Below, piece by piece: positions 22,788-30,911 of a stretch of DNA of 44,591 nt. The stretch's first letter is position 1. Each line of letters opens with the position of its first letter. A model generated the notes under the pieces. The model searched no databases. It was not told the origin of the DNA and saw nothing but the letters and a program-made list of their open reading frames with translations. Origin of the DNA: Glaesserella parasuis (GTDB lineage Bacteria > Pseudomonadota > Gammaproteobacteria > Enterobacterales > Pasteurellaceae). The position numbers and the translations under genes were made by a program. Where the stretch lies: contig NZ_MUXW01000018.1 of assembly GCF_002015085.1 (NCBI RefSeq), positions 1-44,591 on the forward strand, written 5' to 3'.

Positions 22788-23654
22788 TTAATGTAAAACA
22801 CTCGCCTTACTCTGTTTCTCAAGCCCTGCAATTTCAAGTTTTAACATCATTGCAGAAGGATCGTCAGGGCATTGATCGATAAAATAGCTTAAATCATCAA
22901 AAGCTGCTTGATAGCAATCCATACTCGCTAAAATCATTCCACGATCACGGATTTCATACGGATCTTCAGGACTAATAGCCAATCGATATTCGATTAAACG
23001 CAGTGCTTCTTCATATTTACCTTCACGAGTTAAAGCCATTTTAAATACCGTTTCTAACCGCTCTAATAGCTCATCTTCTTCCGCTATGCGCAAATACTCT
23101 TGGTTTAATTCTACGCCGTAGCCCATTTCCCCTTCGAGCCATTTTTCCAATTTTTCACGGCTTAGCTCAGAGCCGTCCCACGGATTGATAAATTTCACTT
23201 CCGTTCTGCCTTGCTCATTTTTCAATTCAGCTCGCAAAATTAATTGTGTCGGGAAATTGACCGGATATAGAGGTAAATTCAGTGAAGCTGCTAAATAAAG
23301 CACCACTGCCCCTAAAGAAACAGGCATTCCACGGAATTTGCGAATAACTTTATTAATCAATAAGTTATCTGTATAGAAATACTCGGCGTGATGACAATGA
23401 AAGCCCCATTCTTGATAAACTAAAGTTAATAGTTGGTTTAAACGTTCTTCATCACTTTCCCCATTCACATCATAGCGAGCTTTTTTGACAAGTACTGACA
23501 TCAAGCCTAACACCTGAGATTCAGACAGATTATCGTCAATCATCAAGGTTAAGCGAGCTAACTCACGGTAAAGAAATTTCTGAAGCTGAACTTTATTTAC
23601 CACGCTTTTAGGCTTTTTAATCTCTTGGAAAATATCGTTAATTATGTTGTCCAT
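22788..23654 (-). CDS. SirB1-family protein (transglutaminase-like with TPR)
   Basis: 288 residues. The N-terminal two thirds have the SirB1 transglutaminase-like core: VLVKKARYDVNGESDEERLNQL, EWGFHCHHAEYFYTDNLLINKVIRKFRGMPVSLGAVVLYLA and LYPVNFPTQLILR. The C-terminal part (about 205-280) looks like TPR helices (FKMALTREGKYEEALRLIEYRLAISPEDPYEIRDRG). The prmC-sirB1-kdsA order is common in gammaproteobacteria. It overlaps the upstream ASCH-PrmC gene by 13 bases. Biochemical role is not established. Confidence 0.85.
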   Translation of the reverse strand: MDNIINDIFQEIKKPKSVVNKVQLQKFLYRELARLTLMIDDNLSESQVLGLMSVLVKKARYDVNGESDEERLNQLLTLVYQEWGFHCHHAEYFYTDNLLINKVIRKFRGMPVSLGAVVLYLAASLNLPLYPVNFPTQLILRAELKNEQGRTEVKFINPWDGSELSREKLEKWLEGEMGYGVELNQEYLRIAEEDELLERLETVFKMALTREGKYEEALRLIEYRLAISPEDPYEIRDRGMILASMDCYQAAFDDLSYFIDQCPDDPSAMMLKLEIAGLEKQSKASVLH

Positions 23655-24892
23655 ATTGCTACTGTTACTCTATCATTACCGCCATAATCTTGGAATGTGG
23701 TGACTGCATTCCATTGATTTTGTTGGAAAATATCTTGAACACTCGCAGCTTGTTGCCAACCGTGTTCTAACATTAACGCCCCGTTTTGGGTTAAATAAAG
23801 CGGTGCGTTTTGGATAATTTTTTGCAAATCACTCAGCCCGTTTTGTTCGGCAACCAGTGCGGTTAATGGTTCAAAACGAACATCACCTTGTGTTAAGCTT
23901 TCATCATCTTTATCAATGTAGGGCGGGTTACTCACAATAAGATCAAAGCGTTGATTTTTCAAGGCTTCAAACCAATCACTTGGTAAAAAGCGGACATTGT
24001 CAAATTCTAATTTCTGACGATTTTTTTCTGCAAGTTCTACTGCATCAGGCTGTTTATCTATCCCAATAATATCCGCTTTTTTGCCTAGTTCACTTGCTAA
24101 CGCTAAAGCAATCGCCCCTGTGCCAGTGCCTAAATCTAAAATATGCAATTTTTCTTGAGTCGCTAACCGCTTGTATGCCCATTCCAACGCAACTTCGACC
24201 AAACGTTCCGTATCAGGACGGGGGATTAAAGTTGCCATTGATACCGCCAAAGGCAACGACCAAAACTCTTTTTCGCCCAAGATGTATGCCATCGGCTCAC
24301 CTTTGGATCGGCGAGCAAGTAGCTCGGCAAGTTGGCGTAGTTCGCTTTCGTTCAGTTCTGTTTCGGCAAAAGCAAAAATTGCAGATTTTGAACGTTTTGT
24401 TACCGCTTGTAGCAGAATGTTGGCATCGGCTTTGGCGTTTAAAAACGGATCCTGTGATCCGTTTTCAAGCAGGGTTTGTTCGGCAAAAGTGAGCCATTGT
24501 TGGTAGGTTTTACTAAAAATCTTCACCACTTCAAAACGTTCACATACGAGCTCAAATTCATCGCTAATCGGTTGATTTAATTGTTGACTAAAAAAATGTT
24601 GATGTAACGATTTCCATTCATCCAAAGAGCCTTCGCCTTCTGCAATTGCAAAGGCTTCAGATACTTTGCCTAAGGTATTAAAAGTCACTTCCGTCAATTT
24701 TATTGTCACTAAAGGCTGATTTTGGCTATCTAAAATAGTATGCAATTCATCTTGAACAGGATATTTATCTCCATTTTCAAGGGAATAGAACATTTTGCCA
24801 GAGCAAGTCGCTGTTTTTTTACCAGCCAGAACTAATGTGGCTAAATAATTTGGTGTGATGCCGAATTGCCATTGCGAGTGAATTTGAGCCAT
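23642..24892 (-). CDS. prmC: ASCH domain fused to PrmC release-factor glutamine methyltransferase
   Basis: 416 residues, about 125 more than normal PrmC. Residues 1-125 are an ASCH domain of the DUF984 type: ATLVLAGKKTATCS (GKKTAT core), VPVIKLTEV-like strand, FAIAEGEGSLDEWKSLHQHFF and ELVCERFEVV. Residues about 128-416 are PrmC, which methylates the GGQ glutamine of release factors: SAM loop LDLGTGTGAIAL (about 252-263) and catalytic NPPY (322-325). The junction is open without a stop. An internal GTG near the junction could also give PrmC alone. It lies directly downstream of prfA, whose product it modifies. ASCH domains bind RNA or act as nucleoside amidohydrolases; its role here is unknown. 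Confidence 0.92.
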   Translation of the reverse strand: MAQIHSQWQFGITPNYLATLVLAGKKTATCSGKMFYSLENGDKYPVQDELHTILDSQNQPLVTIKLTEVTFNTLGKVSEAFAIAEGEGSLDEWKSLHQHFFSQQLNQPISDEFELVCERFEVVKIFSKTYQQWLTFAEQTLLENGSQDPFLNAKADANILLQAVTKRSKSAIFAFAETELNESELRQLAELLARRSKGEPMAYILGEKEFWSLPLAVSMATLIPRPDTERLVEVALEWAYKRLATQEKLHILDLGTGTGAIALALASELGKKADIIGIDKQPDAVELAEKNRQKLEFDNVRFLPSDWFEALKNQRFDLIVSNPPYIDKDDESLTQGDVRFEPLTALVAEQNGLSDLQKIIQNAPLYLTQNGALMLEHGWQQAASVQDIFQQNQWNAVTTFQDYGGNDRVTVAIWTT

Positions 24893-24935
24893 AGAGAATA
24901 TCTCAATATGGGGGATTTCTCCCCCTAAGAATAGA

Positions 24936-26018
24936 TTAATTCTGATCCGACAACGCCGCCAACTGATCCGCTTGATATTCGGTAATAATCGGCTGAATTA
25001 ACTCATCAATTTTACCATTCATCACTTCGTCTAAACGGTAAACGGTCAAGTTAATGCGGTGATCGGTTACACGCCCTTGTGGGTAGTTGTAAGTGCGGAT
25101 CTTGTCTGAACGATCGCCTGAGCCAAGTAGGTTACGGCGAGTATCTGCCTGCTCTTGCGCTTGTTTTTCTTTCTCAACTTGGACAATGCGTGATGCAAGT
25201 ACCGCAAGTGCTTTAGCTTTGTTTTTGTGTTGTGAACGTTCGTCTTGACACTCCACCACAATACCTGTTGGAATGTGGGTAATACGCACCGCAGAGTCGG
25301 TGGTATTAACGTGCTGACCACCCGCACCTGATGAACGGTAGGTGTCAATACGCAGATCCGCAGGGTTGATTTCTGGCATTTCGCTTTCTGGTAATTCAGG
25401 CATTACTGCGACCGTACAAGCGGAAGTGTGAATACGCCCTTGCGATTCGGTTTTCGGTACACGTTGTACACGGTGACCGCCCGACTCAAATTTGAGCTGT
25501 CCGTAAACGCCTTCACCGCTGATTTTGACGATAATCTCTTTATATCCGCCTTGTTCACTTTCGTTAGCACTTAATTCTTCAATTCTCCAGCGTTTGCTTT
25601 CTGCATAACGGCTATACATACGGTATAAATCGCCTGCGAAAATACCTGCTTCATCACCGCCTGTTCCAGCACGGATTTCAAGGAAGCAGTTATATTCATC
25701 ATTCGGATCTTTTGGTAACAATAAGATTTGCAGATGTTGTTCAAGTTGTTCGATTTCAGCTTTGTTTGCCTCGATCTCTTCTGCTGCCATCTCTTTCATA
25801 TCGGGATCATCAAGTAAGATTTGTGCTTCTTCTATGTCGCTATATAATTTTTTCCAACGATTAAAAGTGCCAACCACTTCTTCCAGCTGAGAGTACTCTT
25901 TGGAATAAGCACGGAATTTTTCTTGATCGCTGATGATAGTTGCATCGCCAAGTAAGGCTTGTAGCTCTTCGTAGCGTTCGCTTAGGCTGTCTAGTTTATT
26001 AATAATAGATGCTTTCAT
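24936..26018 (-). CDS. prfA: Peptide chain release factor 1
   Basis: RF1 ends translation at UAA and UAG. The 360-residue protein has the GGQ loop in SSGAGGQHVNTTDSAVRI (near residue 235) and the RF1-type stop-recognition segment VQRVPKTESQGRIHTSACTVAV (PxT tripeptide present as PKT). The C-terminal RTYNYPQGRVTDHRI block is intact. It lies upstream of its own modifying enzyme, separated by about 43 bases. Confidence 0.97.
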   Translation of the reverse strand: MKASIINKLDSLSERYEELQALLGDATIISDQEKFRAYSKEYSQLEEVVGTFNRWKKLYSDIEEAQILLDDPDMKEMAAEEIEANKAEIEQLEQHLQILLLPKDPNDEYNCFLEIRAGTGGDEAGIFAGDLYRMYSRYAESKRWRIEELSANESEQGGYKEIIVKISGEGVYGQLKFESGGHRVQRVPKTESQGRIHTSACTVAVMPELPESEMPEINPADLRIDTYRSSGAGGQHVNTTDSAVRITHIPTGIVVECQDERSQHKNKAKALAVLASRIVQVEKEKQAQEQADTRRNLLGSGDRSDKIRTYNYPQGRVTDHRINLTVYRLDEVMNGKIDELIQPIITEYQADQLAALSDQN

Positions 26019-26082
26019 TGTTGTCTTGTTTATCTGTATTTCAAATATCGCTATTGTAACGGAAAATCACAATCTGATAAAC

Positions 26083-26112
26083 GCAAAAAAGCCTAAATAT
26101 TCTCTAGGCTTC
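26083..26112 (-). terminator. Terminator of hup
   Basis: On the minus strand AAGCCTA pairs with TAGGCTT around a 9-base loop and is followed by TTTTTGC. It lies about 25 bases after the hup stop codon. Confidence 0.8.
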
Positions 26113-26135
26113 TAGCAAAACACTTTGTAAAAGAA

Positions 26136-26408
26136 TTATTTTACTAAGTCTTTTAATGCTTTACCTGCAACGAATGCTGGAACGTTAGCTGCTGGGATTT
26201 CGATTGCTTCGTTAGTTTTTGGATTACGACCTGTACGAGCTTTACGGTGATTTACTTTGAAAGTACCGAAACCGATAAGTTGAACAGAATCACCTTTTTT
26301 AAGGCTTTCAGAAATTGCGTTTAAAGTTGCTTCTAATGCTGCTTTAGCATCTTTCTTGCTTAAATCTGCACCTGCTGCGATTGCATCGACTAACTCAGTT
26401 TTGTTCAT
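26136..26408 (-). CDS. hup: DNA-binding protein HU
   Basis: A 90-residue histone-like protein that bends and compacts DNA. It begins MNKTELVDAIAAGADLSKKDAKAAL and has the HU signature GFGTFKVNHRKARTGRNPKTNE in the DNA-embracing arm. Full length. AGAGGATAA gives the ribosome site. Position after hemE and yjaG recalls hupA of E. coli. HU-alpha versus a single HU subunit cannot be decided here. Confidence 0.96.
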   Translation of the reverse strand: MNKTELVDAIAAGADLSKKDAKAALEATLNAISESLKKGDSVQLIGFGTFKVNHRKARTGRNPKTNEAIEIPAANVPAFVAGKALKDLVK

Positions 26409-26539
26409 AGTTTTATCCTCTAAAGATGTGTATCAGTTAAGATGGCGTTAATTGCCAAATAAAATTGCAAAATGCAATGTGTAGCTTAATTCAAACAGCC
26501 CATTTCTCAAAGCAAATAATGCAAAATTTGTTAGCTAAA

Positions 26540-27136
26540 TCACATTTTTTGATTAAAATTTAACCCAATGTTACTAATCCCACTCGTTCTAATCTCATTT
26601 TTTAGCCCTAAAATGAGTTCAACGTCCCTTTCTTCACACTCGTTAAGCAAACGATAAACTTGCCATTGCACATCTAATTCATCTTGAATTTCAGGGGCAT
26701 TTTTAAGCTCTTGTTCGTTTAAACTGCGATCTGCTTGTGTTTCTAAGTAGGCTGCCACTGTCGAAAGTGAAATTTGGCTAATCTTGATTGCCTGCTCCAA
26801 CGTTTCTCCCGCGATAATGCTATGTAAAACTTCCGCTAAGGCGTGGCAGGCATCTTCAGCAGGGAATACGCCGTAAAAATCAAATTCATTCACATCAGGA
26901 ATAATGGCTTCCAATTTTTCGAGTTGGTCCTCAAAATTGATTTTTGCCCCTTTGACAGTCAGATGTTCCCAAACTAAATTGAGAATATTTTGAAAAGTTT
27001 TAGCATCATCTGACCGCTTACTGACCTCGCAAAAGAGTTGAAAGTTAGGCAACATACGTTCGCATAAACACGCCATAAAGGTAAGATGTTGCCAAGTTTC
27101 AAAACGCTCGATACGTTTATGAATAGGGTTTCTCAT
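26540..27136 (-). CDS. YjaG-like DUF416 protein
   Basis: A 198-residue soluble protein of the DUF416 family (MRNPIHKRIERFETWQHLTFMACLCERMLPNFQLFCEV...). The FETWQHLTFMACLCERMLPNF and FPAEDACHALAEVLHSI blocks are conserved in YjaG. Function unknown. It lies 9 bases after hemE and before hup, the E. coli hemE-yjaG-hupA order without nfi, which supports the call. Confidence 0.8.
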   Translation of the reverse strand: MRNPIHKRIERFETWQHLTFMACLCERMLPNFQLFCEVSKRSDDAKTFQNILNLVWEHLTVKGAKINFEDQLEKLEAIIPDVNEFDFYGVFPAEDACHALAEVLHSIIAGETLEQAIKISQISLSTVAAYLETQADRSLNEQELKNAPEIQDELDVQWQVYRLLNECEERDVELILGLKNEIRTSGISNIGLNFNQKM

Positions 27137-27145
27137 TCGTTATCC

Positions 27146-28210
27146 TTATTTGTGATACTGCTGTGAAAAGGCATGAACGCTATCCACAAACACTTTCGGA
27201 CTTTCTATCGGAACATCTTGATGGATACCGTGTCCCAGATTGAAGACGTGTCCTGAGCCTTGCCCAAAGCCAGCTAAAATCGCTTTGACTTCTTGTTCGA
27301 TACGTTCAGGGCTTGCATAAAGTACGCTTGGATCCATATTGCCTTGCAATGCAACTTTGTGTCCGACACGACGACGAGCATCAGCAATATCTACCGTCCA
27401 GTCTAATCCTACTGCGTCACAACCTGTGTCAGCGATAGCTTCCAACCATAGACCACCGCCTTTTGTAAATAAGGTCACAGGCACTTTTCTTCCGTCGTTT
27501 TCACGGATTAAGCCATCGACGATTTTGTGCATATAGCGTAAGGAAAATTCGTTGTAATCACGGTGTGCCAATACGCCACCCCAAGTGTCAAAGACCATTA
27601 CCGACTGAGCACCAGCTTTAATTTGTGCATTCAGGTAAAGAATAACGCTGTCAGCCAGTTTGTCTAACAGAGCGTGTAGCAATGCAGGCTCGGCATACAT
27701 CATTTTTTTGATTTTGGTAAAGGCTTTGCTACTTCCACCTTCAACCATATAAGTCGCTAATGTCCACGGGCTGCCCGAAAAACCAATCAATGGCACTTCG
27801 CCTTTCAACTCACGGCGAATGGTACGCACCGCATTCATCACATATTGCAGTTCTTGTTCAGGATCAGGAATAGGCAGATGATCGACATCGGCTTTACGCT
27901 CAATCGGACGAGCAAATTTAGGGCCTTCCCCTGCTCCAAAACTTAAGCCTAATCCCATTGCATCTGGAATAGTTAAAATATCAGAGAATAAAATTGCCGC
28001 ATCTAACGCATAACGACGTAAAGGCTGAATAGTCACTTCGCACGCTAAATCCGCATTGCGACATAACGACATAAAATCCCCTGCTTCTGCACGGGTCGCC
28101 TTATATTCAGGCAAATAACGCCCTGCTTGACGCATCATCCAAACAGGTGTCGTATCAACAGGTTCACGCAATAATGCTTTTAAATAACGATCATTTTTTA
28201 ACATTGTCAT
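27146..28210 (-). CDS. hemE: Uroporphyrinogen decarboxylase
   Basis: HemE decarboxylates uroporphyrinogen III to coproporphyrinogen III in haem synthesis. Both family signatures are present: PVWMMRQAGRYLPEYK near residue 22 and LIGFSGSPWTLATYMVEG near 140. Catalytic Asp lies in DAAILFSDIL. 354 residues, normal length. An alternative start two codons later (MLKNDRY) is possible. It heads the hemE-yjaG-hup run. Confidence 0.97.
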   Translation of the reverse strand: MTMLKNDRYLKALLREPVDTTPVWMMRQAGRYLPEYKATRAEAGDFMSLCRNADLACEVTIQPLRRYALDAAILFSDILTIPDAMGLGLSFGAGEGPKFARPIERKADVDHLPIPDPEQELQYVMNAVRTIRRELKGEVPLIGFSGSPWTLATYMVEGGSSKAFTKIKKMMYAEPALLHALLDKLADSVILYLNAQIKAGAQSVMVFDTWGGVLAHRDYNEFSLRYMHKIVDGLIRENDGRKVPVTLFTKGGGLWLEAIADTGCDAVGLDWTVDIADARRRVGHKVALQGNMDPSVLYASPERIEQEVKAILAGFGQGSGHVFNLGHGIHQDVPIESPKVFVDSVHAFSQQYHK

Positions 28211-28221
28211 ACTATTCTCTC

Positions 28222-28253
28222 AAAATAAAAATGCCCTATCGGGCTTGATAGGG
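28222..28253 (-). terminator. Terminator after the hexose-6-P mutarotase gene
   Basis: On the minus strand CCCTATC pairs with GATAGGG around AAGCCC, followed by CATTTTTATTTT. It lies about 20 bases after the stop codon and isolates hemE. Confidence 0.8.
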
Positions 28254-28269
28254 TAAATCATATCATAAA

Positions 28270-29073
28270 TTACAGGGATTTGACGCTAATCTTCACACTA
28301 ACTTGTTCGCCTGATTGCACTAATTGATAAATCCGTGCAGTTTCAACGCAAACCATCGTTCGATATCCCGTTTCACTCATTCCGCTCATTGCCTTATGCC
28401 ACGGGTTCCAAACCACTACTTCGCTGGCATTTTGATGTTCAACCATCATTTGACGGGAATAGCCAAGATCTTGGATCAGCGTTGGTTGTTGGTTAGCACG
28501 ATAAATCTCATCAACTAATTCTGCAATTTTGCGTGGCGAACTAACCGCTTGCTGTTGCTGAATAAGGGAATTAAAGGTCTGTTCTGGTAAGCCAAACAGT
28601 TCCACCTGCTCAATGTTTTTGACATTAAAATAACTATGTAATGCCACTTGTGCTTCGCCTTGAGCTAAATGGGTAAAACGCAACTGACAAGTTAGCCCTA
28701 ATTCCATCTCCATTTTTGCTTCTAATTGCTGGTTTTCATCAAACAAACTGAACTCAAGTTTGACCTGATCCGTTTGGACTTGATAGTGAGATAGCTCCCA
28801 CAAGCGATTACGAGCGGTACCGTGTGGGGGTTGTTTTACACCACCAAACCACGGATAACAAATCGGCACGCCACCACGAATAGCATTGCCTTGCTCAAAC
28901 GGCTCAACTTCACTGAGCCAAAAAACATCTTGCTCAGAGTGAACAGGTTGCCAGCTCAATAAATGCGCACCTTGTAAAGCCACCTTCGCTTTCACTTTCG
29001 GGTGAGCAATTTCAAGTACTGGAATTTGGTTGTAATCGACCAATACAAGCTCTGGGGTAAGTTGTTTTGTCAT
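28270..29073 (-). CDS. D-hexose-6-phosphate mutarotase (YeaD-like)
   Basis: A 267-residue aldose-1-epimerase-like protein of the glucose-6-phosphate 1-epimerase group. Conserved blocks are GAHLLSWQP, VFWLSEVEPFEQGNAIRGGVPICYPWFG and LHSYFNV. The active-site His and Glu lie in these and in WNPWHKAMSGM. Start ATG 29073 is preceded by AAAAGGAG; the longer frame from 29115 lacks a ribosome site. It should speed interconversion of sugar-phosphate anomers feeding glycolysis. Confidence 0.85.
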   Translation of the reverse strand: MTKQLTPELVLVDYNQIPVLEIAHPKVKAKVALQGAHLLSWQPVHSEQDVFWLSEVEPFEQGNAIRGGVPICYPWFGGVKQPPHGTARNRLWELSHYQVQTDQVKLEFSLFDENQQLEAKMEMELGLTCQLRFTHLAQGEAQVALHSYFNVKNIEQVELFGLPEQTFNSLIQQQQAVSSPRKIAELVDEIYRANQQPTLIQDLGYSRQMMVEHQNASEVVVWNPWHKAMSGMSETGYRTMVCVETARIYQLVQSGEQVSVKISVKSL

Positions 29074-29092
29074 ATTTGCTCCTTTTATATAG

Positions 29093-29119
29093 ACAAAAGG
29101 GATGTAACGATACATCCCT
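29093..29119 (-). terminator. Terminator of argH
   Basis: On the minus strand AGGGATGTA pairs perfectly with TACATCCCT around TCGT, followed by TTTGTC. It lies 8 bases past the argH stop. The T-run is weak, so termination may be partial. Confidence 0.65.
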
Positions 29120-29126
29120 ATTCTTA

Positions 29127-30503
29127 TTATTGATTTAGATTTTGTTTTGCTGCGGCAATCGCTTCAGCTACACGCTCTAAGTTCACGCCACCTTTGGCAC
29201 AGCGTTTTGTCAAACAAGAGTCTAACGATAAAATCGGATAAACATCATCATTAATCGCAGAATGGAATTGTTTAAACTTATCTAAATTTAGCTCTTCTAA
29301 TGCTTTCTTCTGGCTAATTGCATAAACGACTGCTTCACCAACAATGTGGTGTGCCTCACGGAACGGAATACCTTTTGCAACCAAGTAATCTGCAAGTTCT
29401 GTTGCATTTGCATAACCTTGCTGTGCAGCTTCTTTGGTACGCTCAGTATCGACTTTAATATCTTCTAACACTAATGCTGAAATATTGACACACGCTTGCC
29501 ATGTTTCAATCGCATCGAAAATCCCTTCTTTATCTTCCTGCATATCTTTGTTGTAAGCCAACGGCAAGCCTTTTAAAGTTGCTAATAAACCGCTTAACGC
29601 ACCAAACACACGCCCAGTTTTACCACGCACAAGCTCACAGGCATCAGGGTTTTTCTTCTGTGGCATTAATGATGAACCTGAAGTCACACGATCTGAGAGT
29701 TCGACAAAGTGAGATTCACCACTGTTAAAGATGATGAGATCTTCGGCAAAACGAGAAAGGTGCATCATACTAATAGAAGCCGCAGCTAAAAGTTCTAAAA
29801 CGTGATCACGGTCAGATACACTGTCTAAGCTGTTGCGAGTAGCGGTTTCAAATCCAAGATCTTGTGCGAGTAAATCACGGTCGATTGCATAAGCCGTACC
29901 CGCTAACGCCCCTGAACCTAGTGGGCAAGTATTCATTCGTTTATAAGCATCGGTTAAACGGCTGTAATCTCGTTCTAACATCTCGTAATATGCCATACAC
30001 CAATGGGCAAAGGTGATCGGCTGAGCACGTTGTAAATGGGTATAACCCGGCATGACAGAAAGTTGGTTAGCTTCTGCGGTTTCCACCAATTTTTCTTGTA
30101 ACGCACGGATAGACTCTTGTAGTGAAAGCACTTGGGCTTTACACCATAATTTCATATCTACGGCAACTTGGTCGTTACGGCTACGTCCTGTGTGCAGTTT
30201 TTTACCGAGATCGCCGACTTTTTTAATCAGTTGTAGCTCAACCCAGCTATGAATATCTTCCGCATCTTCTTGTAGCACAATGGCTAAATTAGGGGCAACT
30301 TCTGCACGCAACTGCTTTAACGCCGCAATTAATTCGACTAATTCCGCTTGATTGATGATCCCTACGGAATGAATGGCTTTTGCCCAACCAATTGAGCCGT
30401 CAATATCTTGTAACGCCAAGCGGTAGTCAAAACGTAATGAATCGTTGAAATATTTGAATTGTTGATCTGCTTGTTGTGTGAAACGTCCACCCCAAAGTGC
30501 CAT
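29127..30503 (-). CDS. argH: Argininosuccinate lyase
   Basis: ArgH splits argininosuccinate into arginine and fumarate, the last step of arginine synthesis. The 458-residue protein has the superfamily signature GSSLMPQKKNPDACELVRGK near residue 280, and HTGRSRNDQVA and PGYTHLQRAQP active-site blocks. It is complete. Two ArgR-type boxes lie 70-107 bases upstream. It is the only intact arginine gene here; the ornithine carbamoyltransferase fragment at 405-935 is unlinked debris. Confidence 0.97.
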   Translation of the reverse strand: MALWGGRFTQQADQQFKYFNDSLRFDYRLALQDIDGSIGWAKAIHSVGIINQAELVELIAALKQLRAEVAPNLAIVLQEDAEDIHSWVELQLIKKVGDLGKKLHTGRSRNDQVAVDMKLWCKAQVLSLQESIRALQEKLVETAEANQLSVMPGYTHLQRAQPITFAHWCMAYYEMLERDYSRLTDAYKRMNTCPLGSGALAGTAYAIDRDLLAQDLGFETATRNSLDSVSDRDHVLELLAAASISMMHLSRFAEDLIIFNSGESHFVELSDRVTSGSSLMPQKKNPDACELVRGKTGRVFGALSGLLATLKGLPLAYNKDMQEDKEGIFDAIETWQACVNISALVLEDIKVDTERTKEAAQQGYANATELADYLVAKGIPFREAHHIVGEAVVYAISQKKALEELNLDKFKQFHSAINDDVYPILSLDSCLTKRCAKGGVNLERVAEAIAAAKQNLNQ

Positions 30504-30571
30504 ATCCAGTATCCTTTATAAATTAAATTGCAAATAAAAGGCGGTTTCTCACCGCTTGTCTTGGTGATTAT

Positions 30572-30610
30572 TATGCATAATTATGCAATTAAACTCAATA
30601 ATTATTTATA
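30572..30610. promoter_or_regulatory. ARG-box pair (ArgR operator) upstream of argH
   Basis: Box 1 is TATGCATAATTATGCAAT (30572-30589), a 14-bp palindrome core. Box 2 is ACTCAATAATTATTTATA (30593-30610). Both are 18 bp and are separated by exactly 3 bp, the spacing typical of ArgR operators. Each has two changes from the consensus TGAATAATTATTCA core; in box 1 the changes are symmetric. Confidence 0.7.
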
Positions 30611-30782
30611 TTAAGTTTCTATACTTCCATCTTGTAATAATATTATGCAACAATCTAGCGATTTTGTAATGCATCTAAGCCTAATATTAAACTTACTATG
30701 GAAAACTTTAGACAAAGTTGGTCTGAAATTATGAGAAAATACTTCAATAATTTCCTTAAAATTGCAAATTTTTGCTTTCATT

Positions 30783-30791
30783 CCCCCCCCC
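30783..30791 (+). repeat. Homopolymer tract of nine Cs upstream of potA
   Basis: Nine uninterrupted Cs in a very AT-rich region, 120 bases before potA. Mononucleotide tracts of this kind can slip in length and switch genes in Pasteurellaceae. Confidence 0.9.
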
Positions 30792-30911
30792 ATTCGCTAT
30801 ATCATTGCAAGCTATTTCAAGAACATATTTATTATGTTGCTAGGTGCTGAATTTTTAGTCAGCTTTTTTTGCATTTTCTCAATTTATGCCCTAGGGGGAA
30901 AACAAAAATCA

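Larger units (their letters stand above)
30504..30911. other. Divergent control region of argH and potABC
   Basis: About 400 AT-rich bases without a convincing gene. It holds an ARG-box pair (30572-30610) on the argH side and a nine-C tract (30783-30791) on the potA side. An in-frame upward extension of potA to 30762 is open but unlikely to be translated. Confidence 0.6.

Noticed and set aside
30762..30911. N-terminal extension of PotA
   Set aside because: The 50 extra residues include a membrane-like stretch not found in PotA and cross a C tract; the family start fits ATG 30912.
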